64,000 nt of DNA from Torymus aiolomorphi. Taxonomy: Eukaryota; Arthropoda; Insecta; Hymenoptera; Torymidae. Shown one piece after another: positions 35,204 to 47,066 of this stretch. The first letter of the stretch is position 1; the number at the start of each line of letters is the position of its first letter. Below the pieces are notes generated by a model. The model worked only from the letters and a program-made list of their open reading frames with translations. It made no database searches and was not told the origin of the DNA. The DNA lies in NCBI GenBank assembly GCA_036365515.1, contig CM070873.1:86511948-86575947 (forward strand). Reading direction: 5' to 3'. Both the position numbers and the translations under genes were made by a program.

Positions 35204-35451
35204 TTTTATGTATCTTTTTTTCTGTGATAATGTATTTGCTATCCATTGAGGAAACAAGTTTCATTAACGAATAAGCGTTATATAATATTTTTTTATGTTT
35301 GTATTGTCATATGACTTTTCACGTGATTAATCACGTGAGAAATCGCGCCAAATCGTCACGTGAGAAATCACGTGAAAAATCACGTGAGAAATCCAGTGAC
35401 AAATCAAGTGATAAATCATATGATTAATCACGTGATTTTTTTCGCCAGGGA

Positions 35452-36299
35452 CCCTATTAAAAAAAATCACGTGAGTATTCACGTGAGTACTCACGTGAGA
35501 ACGCGCGTGAGTTCTCACGTGAGGTTTTCAACGATATTCTCACGTGAGTAATCACGTGAGTAATCACGTGAGTACTCACGTGATAAGTGAAAAAAAATGG
35601 TTTAAAAAAAATTAATAATCAATGTTTTTTTACTGAACTATTACATAAATATTTGAACTTTAATTTTTGCGTATAACTTCGAATCCTTAAATAGTATAGG
35701 GAGATATCAAAAACGAGGCAAGCCTCGTAATTACAACTCTTTTAAAAGAGTCGCGTTATTGACTAAGTCCTACCACTTTATGTATCCTGGCCGGCGTTCA
35801 TTTGCCTATGGAAAACGAGAAATGGATTGCCGCCTGGCGGTTAAAAAAGTTACTAGGCGTGGAGCTCAGACGGGCCCCATCAGTAATCAGTTCATCAGTA
35901 ATCAGTAATCAGTAATCAGTTCCGCCGGTGTCCGCCAGGCGGCAACCCCTTTCTCGATTTCCATAGGCAAATGAACGCCGGCGAGGATACATAAAGCAGT
36001 AAGACTTAGTCAATAACGCGACTTTTTTAAAAGAGTTGTAATTACGAGGCTTGCCTCATTTTTTATATCTCCCTATACTATTTAAGGATTCGAAATTATA
36101 CGCAAAAATTAAAGATCAAATATTTATGTAATAGTTCAGTAAAAAAAAAACATTGATTATTAATTTTTTTTAAACCATTTTTTTCACTTATCACGTGAGT
36201 ACTCACGTGATTACTCACGTGAGAATATCGTCGAAAACCTCACGCGAGAACTCACGCGCGTTCTCACGTGAGTACTCACGTGATTTTTTTTTAATAGGG
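35452..36299. mobile_element. 848-bp foldback with nine-site 12-bp-periodic CACGTG array
   Basis: The ends are CCCTATTAAAAAAAATCACG and its complement CGTGATTTTTTTTTAATAGGG. Sites in the left arm start at 35468, 35480, 35492, 35504, 35516, 35541, 35553, 35565 and 35577: steps of 12 bp except one of 25. All are CACGTG except one CGCGTG. The right arm mirrors the array with small losses. The inner arms match (GATACATAAAG/CTTTATGTATC; CGTTCATTTGCCTATGG). The loop at about 35860-35930 holds short CAGTAAT repeats. No gene. Confidence 0.85.
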
Positions 36300-36756
36300 T
36301 AAGCCAACAGTTAGCCAACGGTTCAGAAAAAAAGCAAATTTAACATTTCAAAAACAAAAGAAGGGTCATTTACAATATAAAAATTTTTACAAAAATATAT
36401 TTAACCTCAAAATGTTTAAACTCTTAATATGTATAAAACATTCATTTACCATAAAAAATTTTTTTTCACACTGTCGATATAGCATTATTATTAATTTGAT
36501 TACTTTTATTGTATACCAAATGAATAATTTATTATTTTAGTCATTTTGAAAATAAAGGATCTGTAAGCCAACTGCTCATTAACTCAGTACGTAAATTTAT
36601 AGAATTTTTAAACCAACGATTGGTTCAACTATTGGCTAAGCAAACCATCATTTTGTGACGAAATTAGTACCATTTTAAAGGAAGAGTTGGTTAAACCGTT
36701 AGCGAACTCGTTCCGATTTCGCCAACCGATTGTAAACTATTGGTTAATGTTTCTAC
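36300..36756. repeat. AT-rich stretch with GCCAAC/GTTGGC-type motifs
   Basis: Variants of AGCCAACAGTTAGCCAACGG and ACCAACGATTGGTTCAAC recur here, and TTAACCAACGGTTACAAC occurs just left of the foldback pair at about 33887. The foldbacks may therefore have landed in an older repeat. No gene. Confidence 0.4.
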
Positions 36757-36905
36757 CAGAGTATATCCTGGCCGAAAGTACCGCTTTTCCTCGCAACTAA
36801 AAAATATGAATGTGGAATTTTCGACCTGGGTATATGATGAAAAATAGTATAAGCAACATGGGGATAAAGAGGGCCACCCCAGAGCACATGTTTGACACAC
36901 TCACC
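36757..36905. repeat. Double-hairpin repeat, decayed copy
   Basis: ATCCTGGCCGAAAGTACCGC, AATGTGGAATTTTCGACCTGG and GAAAAATAGTATAAGCA align with hairpin A of the copies at 6455 and 50253. The hairpin B part is degraded. Confidence 0.55.
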
Positions 36906-37394
36906 TTTGCCTCGGACGTAAAAAATAATAATAATAGATAGCGATTAATTCTTAAAGTCTTGAACAAATTCAGTTTTTTAAAAACTGATTTCGTATTTAA
37001 AATATCGACTTGAAATTTTGCATGGTGGTATTACGGAGAACAATGATGTCCTCGTTTAGAAATACATTTTTTGTTATTCAATTTGTTTTACTTATGGAAT
37101 GTTATAGCAATATTGAAAATGAATATCTTTTATGAATATTTGTATAATATTACATTATTATAAGTATGAAATAATAGCCGATCAATATGACGCAATATTT
37201 CAGCAATAATATATTCTCAGAATTTTATTTCCAACCAAGCAGCAATATTATAGTAATGTGATTACAATGTGCAAGCAGATGTATATTATTGCAATATTGA
37301 TGCTAATATTTTAAATTAGTTGAACTCATAGAACATTAATATTTCACTTCCTTTAATTCTAATTTGCAAGGTCTCATTTTCTTCCTTGTTCAAT

Positions 37395-37545
37395 TTCAGG
37401 GGGAGATACCCATATCAAAATTTGAAAATTTTCAAACTCTGCAAAGTTATATGCAATTGTTTATAAAATTCAGTGACAAATCTACAAACAATTGCATATA
37501 ACTTTGCAGGTTTTGAAAATTTTCCAATTTTTATATGGGTTTTTT
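37395..37545. repeat. Short inverted repeat with GCAAAGTTATATGCAATTGT
   Basis: TATCAAAATTTGAAAATTTTC, TGCAAAGTTATATGCAATTG and their complements face each other around about 37480. The left part recurs at 49575-49680 after the same TTCAGGGGGAG segment. Confidence 0.6.
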
Positions 37546-37584
37546 AGAAAAACGATAATGTTTGCTTTAAAGCATTCGCACGTT

Positions 37585-38120
37585 TTAAGGAGGCTTCGGC
37601 GGTCTAGTAGATCTAAAACTACAACATTTTTTACAAAGATTTATTTACACATTCCAATCTGCAAACTGATATGACAAAAAATAGGGTTCTTAACATAACG
37701 GAAACAATTTTTGTTAGTAAATTTCCAATGTTGCAAAAGTAGATTTTGTCCATTAAAAAAAAATACAATTAGTTATCATCAACTTTTTTATTTTTCATTC
37801 AATTTTAATTTGCAAGGTCTCATTTTCTTCCTTGCTTAATTTCAGGGGGAGTCAACGATATCAAAATTAAACAAGACTGAAATTGAACAAGGAAGAAAAT
37901 GAAACCTTGCAAATTAGAATTGAATGAAAAACAAAAAAGATTATAAATACTTATTGAATTTTTTTTAGTGGACAAAATCTACTTTTGCAACATAGAAAAT
38001 TTTATAACAAAAATGTTATGTTAAGAACCCTTTTCCCTGTTATATCAGTTTTAAGATTGGAAGGTGTAAATGAATCTTTGTAAAAAAAATTTCATATCTT
38101 TAGGTCTACTAGCCCGCACG
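37585..38120. mobile_element. TTAAGG foldback element
   Basis: The two halves (about 37585-37857 and 37860-38120) are inverted copies: TCTAGTAGATCTAAAACTAC against TCTTTAGGTCTACTAG, GGGTTCTTAACATAACGG against ATGTTATGTTAAGAACCC, and TTGCAAAAGTAGATTTTGTC against GACAAAATCTACTTTTGCAA. It begins TTAAGGAGGCTTCGGCGG. Half of it recurs at 49320-49670. Confidence 0.7.
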
Positions 38121-39429
38121 AGCTTAATTATTCACCTTAAGTAAAAAATTAACAAGAACAGATAATAAAAAGAATAAAAGAAGAGTAGGCGGTTGAAATT
38201 TCGCAAAGTTCTTTGGTATCCAATGGTCAACGCAACGAGATTGACCCAGTAGTCCAGTCAAATTGGCTCGAAAAGAGGTGATTTTCGAACAAAATTAATA
38301 GAAGGATGGGACTTGGTTTTTCTTGTTCAGTACGCCAATTCAGGGCTACTGTAAAAAATGAACCTCTCAAATCGTGGCGGAATTGTTTATATCGTTGTTT
38401 AAAGGTGCAAAAAATGGTTTTTTGCATTTTGCGAAAAAACTATTGCTCGGATGAAATTCAATGTATGGAAGAAGTTGTAGGTATTAAAAATACCTATACA
38501 AAACTAGCTTTTGTTCATTAAGATTGGTCGATTATTTACGTCGCAAATTGAATAAAACTGTTTAAATTAAGATTTTCGTTTTTTTGCCATAACAAATTTT
38601 GTATTATAGAGTTATTAATTAAAAGTTGACGTTTCTGAATAGGTCTTCTCAAGACGAATAAAATGCCGTTTTGCTGATTGCGATAACTTAAATATTTATT
38701 GCTAAAATCAATTATGCAACTAGAAATACTTTTATTTAAAAATTAATTTCTACAGGAGTGAGAGATCGCACGGACATGGGGTAAAGCTCATTCTCTTCGT
38801 AAAGAGTTGTACTTTAATTCCTCCATAACAAGTATATCACTTTTTTTATTTTAAAGCTGTGAAAAAAAAAAACAAGCAATTGACGCTCTCGTACGACCGC
38901 GCGCTGCGTAAAATCTGATTTGGTAAGTTCAAAATGACATGCGCGGAAAAATTTAGCTTTTCTCAACAACTAATTAATGGATTTTAATGATTTTTTTATT
39001 TAGGGTAGCACCAAAAATTATGACGACCTAGCCGAATAGTTTTTTATCTGCAATTGTTTATTTAACTTTTAATTTTGTAAAATTAACCAAAAATTGCTTT
39101 TTTGTAAATTTTTTGGTTACAATAATTAAAGTTATTACGAAAAATTTTTTTCATTTATACTAATTTTCTCTATTAAATATTCTCTATCAAAAATATTATT
39201 TTCTATTAAGGACATAAAAGAAAATACATTATACAGTGTTAACTAAATCTACTTTGGATTTAAAATAAATCCACTTCTTTAAACCTTAAATTACTAACCG
39301 TGATGGAAAATTATGTCTAATTTAGCGACATCACATTAACTATATTGTCTGGCAGTAATATCACATGGAGAAAGTGAACAGTTTTGCTAAGGAAATTTTT
39401 ATTTATTCAAGTAGAACATTAACGGTTTA

Positions 39430-40360
39430 ATGGAAGGTTATTATAAATCTAATAGCTTTCATATGTCTAAGATTATAACTTTGCGATTCGTCAATGCACC
39501 ACCATCAAACTATGACACAGTTTTGACTGTTCTTATTGAAGCGGTTACTAAATGCTCCGAAAATAAGCAACAACATTGTTTCGTTATTTTTGACCGACAC
39601 TGTACCTGGAAACTCGAGAAATTATATCTAATATCGATCCTAATGACGATCCGTATAATTTACAATGTGTTATTGTGCGACTTGGTGGCTTTCATGCCTT
39701 AATGTCGTTCCTTGGTTCGATCGGATGGATGGAAGTAGTTTGAAGGAAGCGTTGTCTCAAATTTATGCCGAAGCCTCAACAGATAAAGCTTTACAAGGTC
39801 ACGTTTTCTCAAGAGCTGTAAGAAACCATCATCAGTTAGTTCAAATAGCACTTGCTAGTATTATTTTTTCTTCTATTGAATTGATTGATCCAGAACGTGA
39901 ATTATTAACAGATTTATTAATGAAAGTTGAAAGTGAAGATTTCAATAACCTTATTCAGCAAGAAATATTCGTTGAAGTTAAGAATAAATTTGAATTTCAT
40001 CTCAAAAAATTGCAAAATAATGGACCTACAGCTAAACTTTGAGTGCAGTATTTTCATATGGTTACACTCGTAAAAAGATTTATTGAGGCAGAGCGCACTG
40101 GCAATTGGGAGTTGCATCTAAATACTTTACAGCAAATGCTTCCGTATTTTCATGCTACCGGACATTTCTTGTACGCCAAATCCGCTCACTTATATTTACA
40201 GAACATGTATAATCTTAAAAATGTTATGAACGGTTTTGAATACAATTTATTTGTAAATGAGGGATTTTTCACTATTAGGCGAACCGAAAAAGATTGGCCA
40301 GCAATTTGGAGTGACATGAGCATTGAGCAAGTCTTAATGAAAGCCATGAAAAGATAAGGG
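39430..40360 (+). pseudogene. N-terminal part of a multicopy transposon-associated protein, broken
   Basis: The first frame (39430-39702) shifts into the next (39600-40042), which reads LGGFHALMSFLGSIGWM, SLKEALSQIYAE and GHVFSRAVRNHHQL. After a TGA the same frame continues from 40043 with ERTGNWELHLNTLQQMLPYF and HLYLQNMY to about 40354. There a TAA interrupts a conserved stretch that resumes as GGLTHGRGISDSVLSKWV. I know this pattern from multicopy uncharacterised proteins of invertebrates that behave like mobile-element genes; the molecular role is unknown to me. At least one frameshift and two stops make it a pseudogene. Confidence 0.7.
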
Positions 40361-41440
40361 GGCCTGACTCACGGGCGCGGAATTTCAGATAGTGTTTTAT
40401 CCAAATGGGTACTTTCTATGATTGTTTTAGTTGACGTTTGCACTGAAATGGAAAATATCTGTAACGTATCTTACTTAACATCTGAGCAGAGAATTTCCCA
40501 AATATCGAGAGACACTACAGATATTGAAAAATTAAAATAATTTTTCGACACGCACGATCCATTTTCTGTTACAGATCAAATAATGTCGATAAGTTCATGC
40601 ATTATAGGGGATTCAAATATTAATTGTTTTCGAGCTTTCGAAATTGGTACAACATTTTTAAACAAGATGATAGGCAATAATTTTGCTCAAATAAAATTCG
40701 AGAGAAAAAAAGGTATTGTCACTTCGAACTGTCAATTCTTCTGTAAAAATTAATAATGAAGTCGAACCTATCAATCCTTTATTATTATTACAAAGAATTT
40801 CTTTAAGTATCGAAAATAAAAAAAAATGATGTAAAGAATTTTTTGAAATACAAGCTCGCTACGTTACCACTTTCTCTTTTTGATGAAAATGGCATGAGGA
40901 AAACTTAAAAATCAATATTTTATGACAACTTCCAAGCCATTGAAGAAATTCCTCCTTCGGAAAATCAGTTTAATGTCATAAATAGAGGTTTCTTTTTACA
41001 TAAAATTGTTTGGTATCAATTGTTGGCAAATTCGCTTATACAAGCTGGTTTTCAAACAAAAATAGCTGAAGAAGACGCAGATGTTTTAATTGTGCAAACA
41101 GCGATTGAAGCAGCTAACACACATCAGAAAGTTTTAATCTACGGTCAAGATACAGATTTGCTAGTCATTTTGACTCAATTATCACCAAATACAGATAATA
41201 TTTACTTACTAAAACTAAGCAAAAACAATGTTGCCAATTTATTTTTCAATGTAAGTAGTTTCAAATATGATACATTAAAGAAGTTTATTGGATTGTTACA
41301 TTGTTTTACGGGCTGTGACAACTTCCTTTTTTATGGGCTAGGGAAAAATAAATTTGTCAAATTAGTAGCCAACAAACCTGAACTGCAAGCGTTGATTGCA
41401 GTATTTTACGATGCAAATTTAGATCGCTTGTATTGCTGAA
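40361..41440 (+). pseudogene. Middle part with PIN/FEN-like motif, broken
   Basis: The part at 40361-41010 has several stops but still shows family-like pieces. From 41020 an open stretch reads GFQTKIAEEDADVLIVQTAI, then VLIYGQDTDLLVILTQL and then FTGCDNFLFYGLGK. Acidic clusters EEDADVLIV and GQDTDLLV followed by TGCDN are typical of PIN/FEN-type nuclease folds (inference from motif shape). It belongs with the frames on either side as one broken gene. Confidence 0.6.
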
Positions 41441-41706
41441 AATGGAAAAAATTAACAGCAGCAAATCCTTTATAAAGCACCAAATCTGAAAAAGGGGACC
41501 TTATGAATTAAGATTCACACATTTTAAAAAGTCGACAGTTCGCTCACCTTTTAAATTAGAGTCATTGCCACCGACAGAAGGAGCAGCAGTACAACATTGC
41601 TTTAGAGCGTACCATCAGTTGCAACAATGGTTGGGAAACAAAAAAAGCAACGCAATGAGGCTGGAGAAAAAGTAATTTTGGCTTACAGTGCGTTTATAGT
41701 GAAGAT

Positions 41707-41967
41707 TTGCTAATTCCACTGGAATTAATAAAAAAAATAAGTTGTCGTTGTGAAACAGATTGCAAAACATCAACGTGCAGTTGCCGAAAGTACGGTTTAC
41801 ACTGCACAAATTTATGTGGCGATTCTCATGGGGAAAGCTGCAGTAATGTGGAGTGTCTGATAATGAGCAACGATGATGAAACTCCGGAAGTCACTGACAT
41901 CTTTGATTTCACAGAAAATGACCAGGAGATAAATAACGACACTCAAAAGGAAGTTGATGAAGAATAA
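41707..41967 (+). pseudogene. C-terminal CXC-type cysteine motif of the transposon protein
   Basis: The sequence SCRCETDCKTSTCSCRKYGL, HCTNLCG and GESCSN has the cysteine spacing of tesmin/TSO1-like CXC domains, which bind DNA in other proteins. An acidic tail follows and the frame ends in TAA at 41967. It is out of frame or separated by stops from the upstream parts at 41440-41700. Confidence 0.65.
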
Positions 41968-42149
41968 CGTACCAAGAAAAGTAAGAAAAAATGTAAAAAA
42001 GCGTCAATATGTAATACATTTTTTATATAAATAAATGTTAATAATATTTTTTGTAAAACACATTTTTTGTTAATATAATTATTAATAAATTGTAAAATTG
42101 TATTTCGCTTGATTTAAATTATTTTATTCCTATCTCTACTAGAATGGCC

Positions 42150-42480
42150 ATTTTATAGCCTGAAAAGCGGGGAAAAAGTGGCGTCTGATTCCCTCTTTTA
42201 CTTTATTCCCGCGTTATGCGGGAATAAAGTAAATTAGCGGGAATAAGGTAGTACAATCTAATTTTTTACGTTTATGGTGAATTGGGTTATGAAGTGGCCA
42301 CAGTGGAGATGGAAATAAAGTACTATATATAACACGGGACTAAAGTCGCAGATTATTCCCGCGGCTGAGTTTACTGTCCGAGCGAGCGTAGCGAAGCGAG
42401 GGCAGTGATCACCCAAGGAATGATCTGCGGCTTTAGTTCCTTGTTACATAATGTACTATTACATACCTTATTTCCAAAAT
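42150..42480. repeat. Short inverted repeat with GCGGGAATAAAGTA and GAGCGTAGCGAAGCGAG
   Basis: Lies between the gene remnant and the right arm. It contains TTATTCCCGCGTTATGCGGGAATAA, a small perfect hairpin around 42215, and ends near ACATAATGTACTATT, linking it to the hairpin-repeat class at 6660 and 50000. Confidence 0.55.
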
Positions 42481-43484
42481 ATTTCTGACTTTCTTTGCCT
42501 TTATTACATAGCTCACATAGACGCACACATTAGTAAAAGAATATTTAATAATAAATAGAAAAAATTACTATAAACGAAAAAATGTTTCATAGTAAATAAC
42601 TTTAATTATTGTAAGCAAAAAATTTAGAAAAAAGCAATTTTTGGTTAATTTTGCAAAATTAAAAATAAACAATTGCAGATAAAAAACAATTTTAGTAAAA
42701 AACGATTCGACTAGATCGTCATAATTTTTGGTGCTACCTTAAATAAAAAAAATCATTAAAATCCATGAATTAGTTATTGAGAAAAGCTAAATTTTTCCGT
42801 GCATGTAATTTTGAACTTACCAATTCAGATTTTACGCAGCGCGCGGTCGGACGATAGTGTCAATTACGTGTTTTTTTAAAAGCCATTTTTCACAGCTTTA
42901 AACTAAAAAAAGTGATAAACTTTTTATGGAGGAATTAAAGTACAACTCTTTACGAAGACAATGAGCTTTACCCCATGTCCCTACGATCTCTCACTCCTGT
43001 AGAAATTAATTTTTAAATAAAAGTATTTCTAGTTGCATAATTGATTTTAACAATAAATATTTAAGTTATCGCAATCAGCAAAACGGCATTTTATTCGTCT
43101 TGAGAAGATCTATTCAGAAACGTCAACTTTTAATTAATAACTATAATACCAACATTTTTATTGCAAAAAGACGAAAATCTTAATTTTAACAGTTTTATTC
43201 AATTTGCGACGTAAATAATCGACCAATCTTAACGAACAAAAGCTAGTTTTATACGTATTTTTAATACCTACAACTTCTTCCTTTTGAATTTCATCCAAGC
43301 AATAGTTTTTTCGCAACATGCAAAAAACCATTTTTTGCACCTTTAAACAACGATATAAACAATTCCGGCAGGAGTTGTGAGGTTCATTGTTTACAGTAGC
43401 TCTGTATTGGCGTACTGAACAAGAAAAACCAAGTCCCATCCTACTATTTATTTTGTTTTGAAAATGTCTAATTTGACTGGACTA

Positions 43485-45000
43485 TAGTCGAAAAAACAGC
43501 GTCCACGCTAGCATCATAAAGAAAGCGGGGTTTCCCCTGATAAGCACAATTCTTTTTTGATAACGTATACTTATAACTATGCACGTTATAGGATGTGCTA
43601 CACTTTTATTGCATCCTGCCATCCTGTAACTTGTGTATATGAAATTGAACAACCAAAATACGTTAAGATACACTTAATTAATAAGGTATTATTTAAATAT
43701 AATTTCATATTCTGTTATGAACGGAAAATCAACATGTACGAGAAAATTTACAAAAGTTAACCATTTTCTGTAAGATAAGATCATTAAAATACCATTTATT
43801 AGATTCCAGTATTTTAATTGACAATTATCATATTTTTAAATGCACAGTAAAGGTATGTCAAAATAAATTATTGGAAACTATAGAAGTTATATTCTTATTA
43901 AAAATCTACTAATGAAATATGATTTTTTGAACAGTAGGTAAATTGTTACATTCAAAAATATGATTTTTGATATACGCGTCCGTAAAATTCGAAAAAATTA
44001 AGTTCGTCACTTGGTCGTAAGATTTCACGCCCTCGTGTGATAGAGCGACACTCGTCGATCCGTGAAATTTCATTTTACGGTCTTGTGACGAAAAATACTA
44101 TTTCGTGAATTAGGATTTCGAATCTGAGCACAATCTGCAATTTTTAATGAAATTTATAGTGAAACGTTGAAAACTCGATACTCCTCCTCGCGGAATAGGA
44201 CTACTTGGGAGGTAATATAACAATTTTATCAATTTTACGCTGAACGTTTTTAATTTAAGATGCTAAAGTAACACATACTAATATCAAGGAGCGCGGGAGC
44301 GCTCTGAAAAGGCAAGTATAGAAGAAGCCTAGGAGTCGACCGTGCTATTCATTCTTTGAAATAGGTGCTCGATTTTTTTTCTTTTTATTTCCCTTTTAAA
44401 TCGCTTTCAAATTAATTGAAATTATACTATACATCAAAATATACTAGCTACCCATTTGTACATACATATGATACGCACTCCCTGCCTAATTATTAAGGGC
44501 ATGAGGTATATTTAAATTAGGTTTTGACCATCTTGTAAGATAAGTGGCAACGTAAAAATGAAAATAATACAGATATTTAAATTTAAAAATTAAAAAAAAA
44601 AACGCGTCCAGATGGTGTGCTTTAAAAAGTTTTGACCAGTTTTGAGGCCGCCTGAAGTTGAAATTTTATTTTTTGTCAATTTACGGGTAAACTACAAGGA
44701 GTTTCCAAACAACTTCTATGTTTTAGGTATTACCTAAAAAAGAAAACTGTAAATTTTTTTCTAATTCAGTCATACAATTTACAATTTGAATGGGGAGCTT
44801 GTTCTCTGAAAAAAGGTTATAATATGTAAGTAACAGAAAGCTTAGTTTTGTACATAAAATAATTACCGATATCGGAAAGAAGAAAACGTGTCCAAAGGGT
44901 GTCCATTCAAAAAAAATTTTTTTACTTGATTTTCCAAAATCTACAGCAATTCTCAACAAAAACGTCTATAAAATAAACAAGCTCGTGAGTTATATAACCT
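43485..45000. other. AT-rich stretch without recognisable gene
   Basis: I see scattered short repeats (for example ATTTCACGCCCTCGTGTGAT near 44030) and open frames that resemble nothing known. Nothing firm to annotate. Confidence 0.5.
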
Positions 45001-45004
45001 TTCA

Positions 45005-45135
45005 CAGCACTCGATCGAGTTAGGACTTTTCTTAGCGAAGATTTGAGTTAGAACCTTTCTTAGCGAAAACTTGAGATAAAACCTTTCTTAGCTTTCCGCC
45101 GAGATAGAACCTCTTTCCTCTCAGCTGACGATATA
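45005..45135. repeat. Short tandem repeat with unit GAGTTAGAACCTTTCTTAGC
   Basis: Three to four diverged units of about 30-35 bp read GAGTTAGAACCTTTCTTAGCG with variants. Relatives are in the reductase intron (11850-11940) and at 54000-54120. Confidence 0.65.
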
Positions 45136-46570
45136 TTATAATAATACGAGAAATGCATTTATTTTATTGAGAAGACATAAAAAATTCAATGTATAAAAAT
45201 ATGAAAAAACTTCAGTAGTAGAGTGAAAGCAATAGTTCATTGAAATTGATCAGTGTGTAAAATTCTATTTTGCGAACCCGAATATGTTTTCAAAATATAA
45301 CATTCCTGCACTAGTGTGCAAAATACGCTATACTTTGCGTAGTCGTTCAGGTTCGCAAAATCGAACTTGTTAGGAAAAATAGTATACGCAATACGTACGA
45401 AATAGGTCACCCACATTCGTCTCTTTTTTCAAACTTGACTCGTACGGGAATGACCTATTTTGCGTACTAGTTGGGTAATGTACTATTCTAGCATCATTTC
45501 AAAATAATATTGAAAAAAGATTCTTTTTTAAACGGTATTTATTTAGTTTAGAAAAGCCTTGCAAACTATTTCAAAAAAGAAAATTAGAGAAAAGAAACTT
45601 CATTTTCTTTTTTATAATTAAAAAATATTAAATCCTGTCAAAGTTACTATAGTTTAAAATTGAGTAATGAAAGTGAAAAAATAAATAGTTAAATAGAGAA
45701 AATGGATGCCTTTCTTTGACGAGTCTTATTTTGTTTTTAAAATTGTATGTAAGACTTTTCGAAGTTGAGGTTCAAGGCTCATATTTATTAGAGGTCACTA
45801 TAGACCCATCATTTCATTACTTACAAAATAAATATTATTTAGGATTGTATAATACGTATGACATGATCAAATTTTCTTTTTCAAAGTCTAGACAACACGT
45901 ACTAAAGCTGAGATTGATGAGTTTAGAGATACAGTAAAGAAATGTACAATTAAAGGTTATAAATGTCTCTTAAATGCAAGTTGAATGAATTATGATTAAA
46001 TTATAATTCATTCATTCTCGACTCCACTATAATGGACACTTTATTGACTGAAAAAGAGGGATCAAAGTAGTATTTGATTCCCTCTCATTCTTTACTCTCT
46101 CATATTAGTAATAATCAATATTCCTCTGAATTTCTCGCACTTATTTTTCACTTTTTTCGTTAATACCACTTTCCAAATCAACAAATTGTCCATAGTTGAG
46201 TCGGAAATAAATTGCTATATACAACAACAGGCGAGTTGAAATGTACGACTTTATTGCCTTGTTGCGTAATGCACTATTCTACTTCTTATTTACAAAATAA
46301 TTACTAAGATCTATCTATATATATGTTTTGCATCTGAAGAAGATTAATGTAAATTACTCGAGTGTTTCGCAAACCATGGATCAATAACTTAAACGCATAC
46401 TTCATTGGAATATTTTGCGCGCATACTAAAAAATATACACAATTGTAGTGAAAAAAGATACTTGTAAATAATGAAATCATGTTACGCGAATTCTTTTATC
46501 AAAAGTTAATATTAAGTAATAAATATTTAGAAGTATTATTATCGTGTTCGTTATTTTTTATTGATTTTAT
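45136..46570. other. AT-rich stretch with two short hairpin-type repeats
   Basis: Segments at 45290-45490 (GGGTAATGTACTATT end) and 46060-46275 (GCGTAATGCACTATT end) match the recurring hairpin-repeat class. The open frame at 45716-45937 is not recognisable. Confidence 0.45.
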
Positions 46571-46574
46571 AATT

Positions 46575-46744
46575 ATTTTATAATTTTTCTCAAAAAAATT
46601 GACCGTTTAGTTTGGGAGTTATAAGAGTTATAAGCATTTAAAAAAAAAAAACACGTTTTTGTTAATAACAAAAGAATCGTGATAGCTAGGAAAAATTTTT
46701 TTTTTTTAGAAAATATAGGTATTTTAATTCTCTTTCGAATGCTA
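46575..46744. repeat. Direct repeat R3, copy 1
   Basis: AAAAAATTGACCGTTTAGTTTGGGAG, AACACGTTTTTGTTAATAAC and TTAATTCTCTTTCGAATGC recur in the same order at 48018-48165. A foldback element begins at the right end of this copy. Confidence 0.75.
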
Positions 46745-47032
46745 CACTGAAAAAAATAAAACGCTGGCACTCCATTTTTTCGGGAGGAGATATAACTCCT
46801 TCACGAGAAAGGTGAAACTGCTTTAAAAAAAAGGAGATTCTCTTTTTTTTCAACTAGAAACTCGTGTTTTTCGGAAAGTGGAAAATACGTTTCTTAAAAA
46901 AGTAATTTCTACGTTTCAAAGAAATTAATGTTTTCATTTGCTGTTTATTATATGTATGCAATAAATATATTAATATTTTGAAATATATTTCAAGACCATG
47001 TAGAGCGTGTGTGTGTGTGCGTGTGTGTGTGC

Positions 47033-47066
<34 letters not shown>

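Larger units (their letters stand above)
33911..35450. mobile_element. 1.54-kb foldback with CACGTG arrays and tRNA-like arms
   Basis: The ends are CCCTGGCGAAAAAAATCACG and its complement CGTGATTTTTTTCGCCAGGG. The arms of about 0.7 kb (33911-34622 and 34752-35450) are near-identical inverted copies around an AT-rich loop of about 130 bp. Next to each end are CACGTG sites about 12 bp apart, and each arm then contains one tRNA-like sequence. No protein gene is present, so it is non-autonomous. It abuts the next element with one base between. Confidence 0.85.
38250..43484 (+). mobile_element. 5.2-kb transposon with about 0.94-kb terminal inverted repeats
   Basis: The arms 38250-39180 and 42535-43484 are inverted copies beginning TAGTCCAGTCAAATT. 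They share long segments such as GGATGGGACTTGGTTTTTCT, GCACAAAAAATGG-like sequence and TTTACGCAGCGCGCGGTC. Between them lies a decayed gene on the plus strand (39430-41967). Size, arms and a central gene suggest a once-autonomous DNA transposon. I do not recognise a standard DDE transposase. The open frames in the arms are inverted copies of one another and are probably not genes. Confidence 0.8.

Noticed and set aside
35468..35590. CRISPR-like array
   Set aside because: The repeated part is a 6-8-base palindrome at 12-bp steps in a eukaryotic foldback element; there are no spacers of CRISPR size.
38306..38521. A small gene in the left arm of the 5.2-kb element
   Set aside because: The same frame occurs inverted in the right arm at 43158-43439 with changes. 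It has no recognised domain and probably reflects the terminal repeat, although a small arm-encoded peptide cannot be fully excluded.
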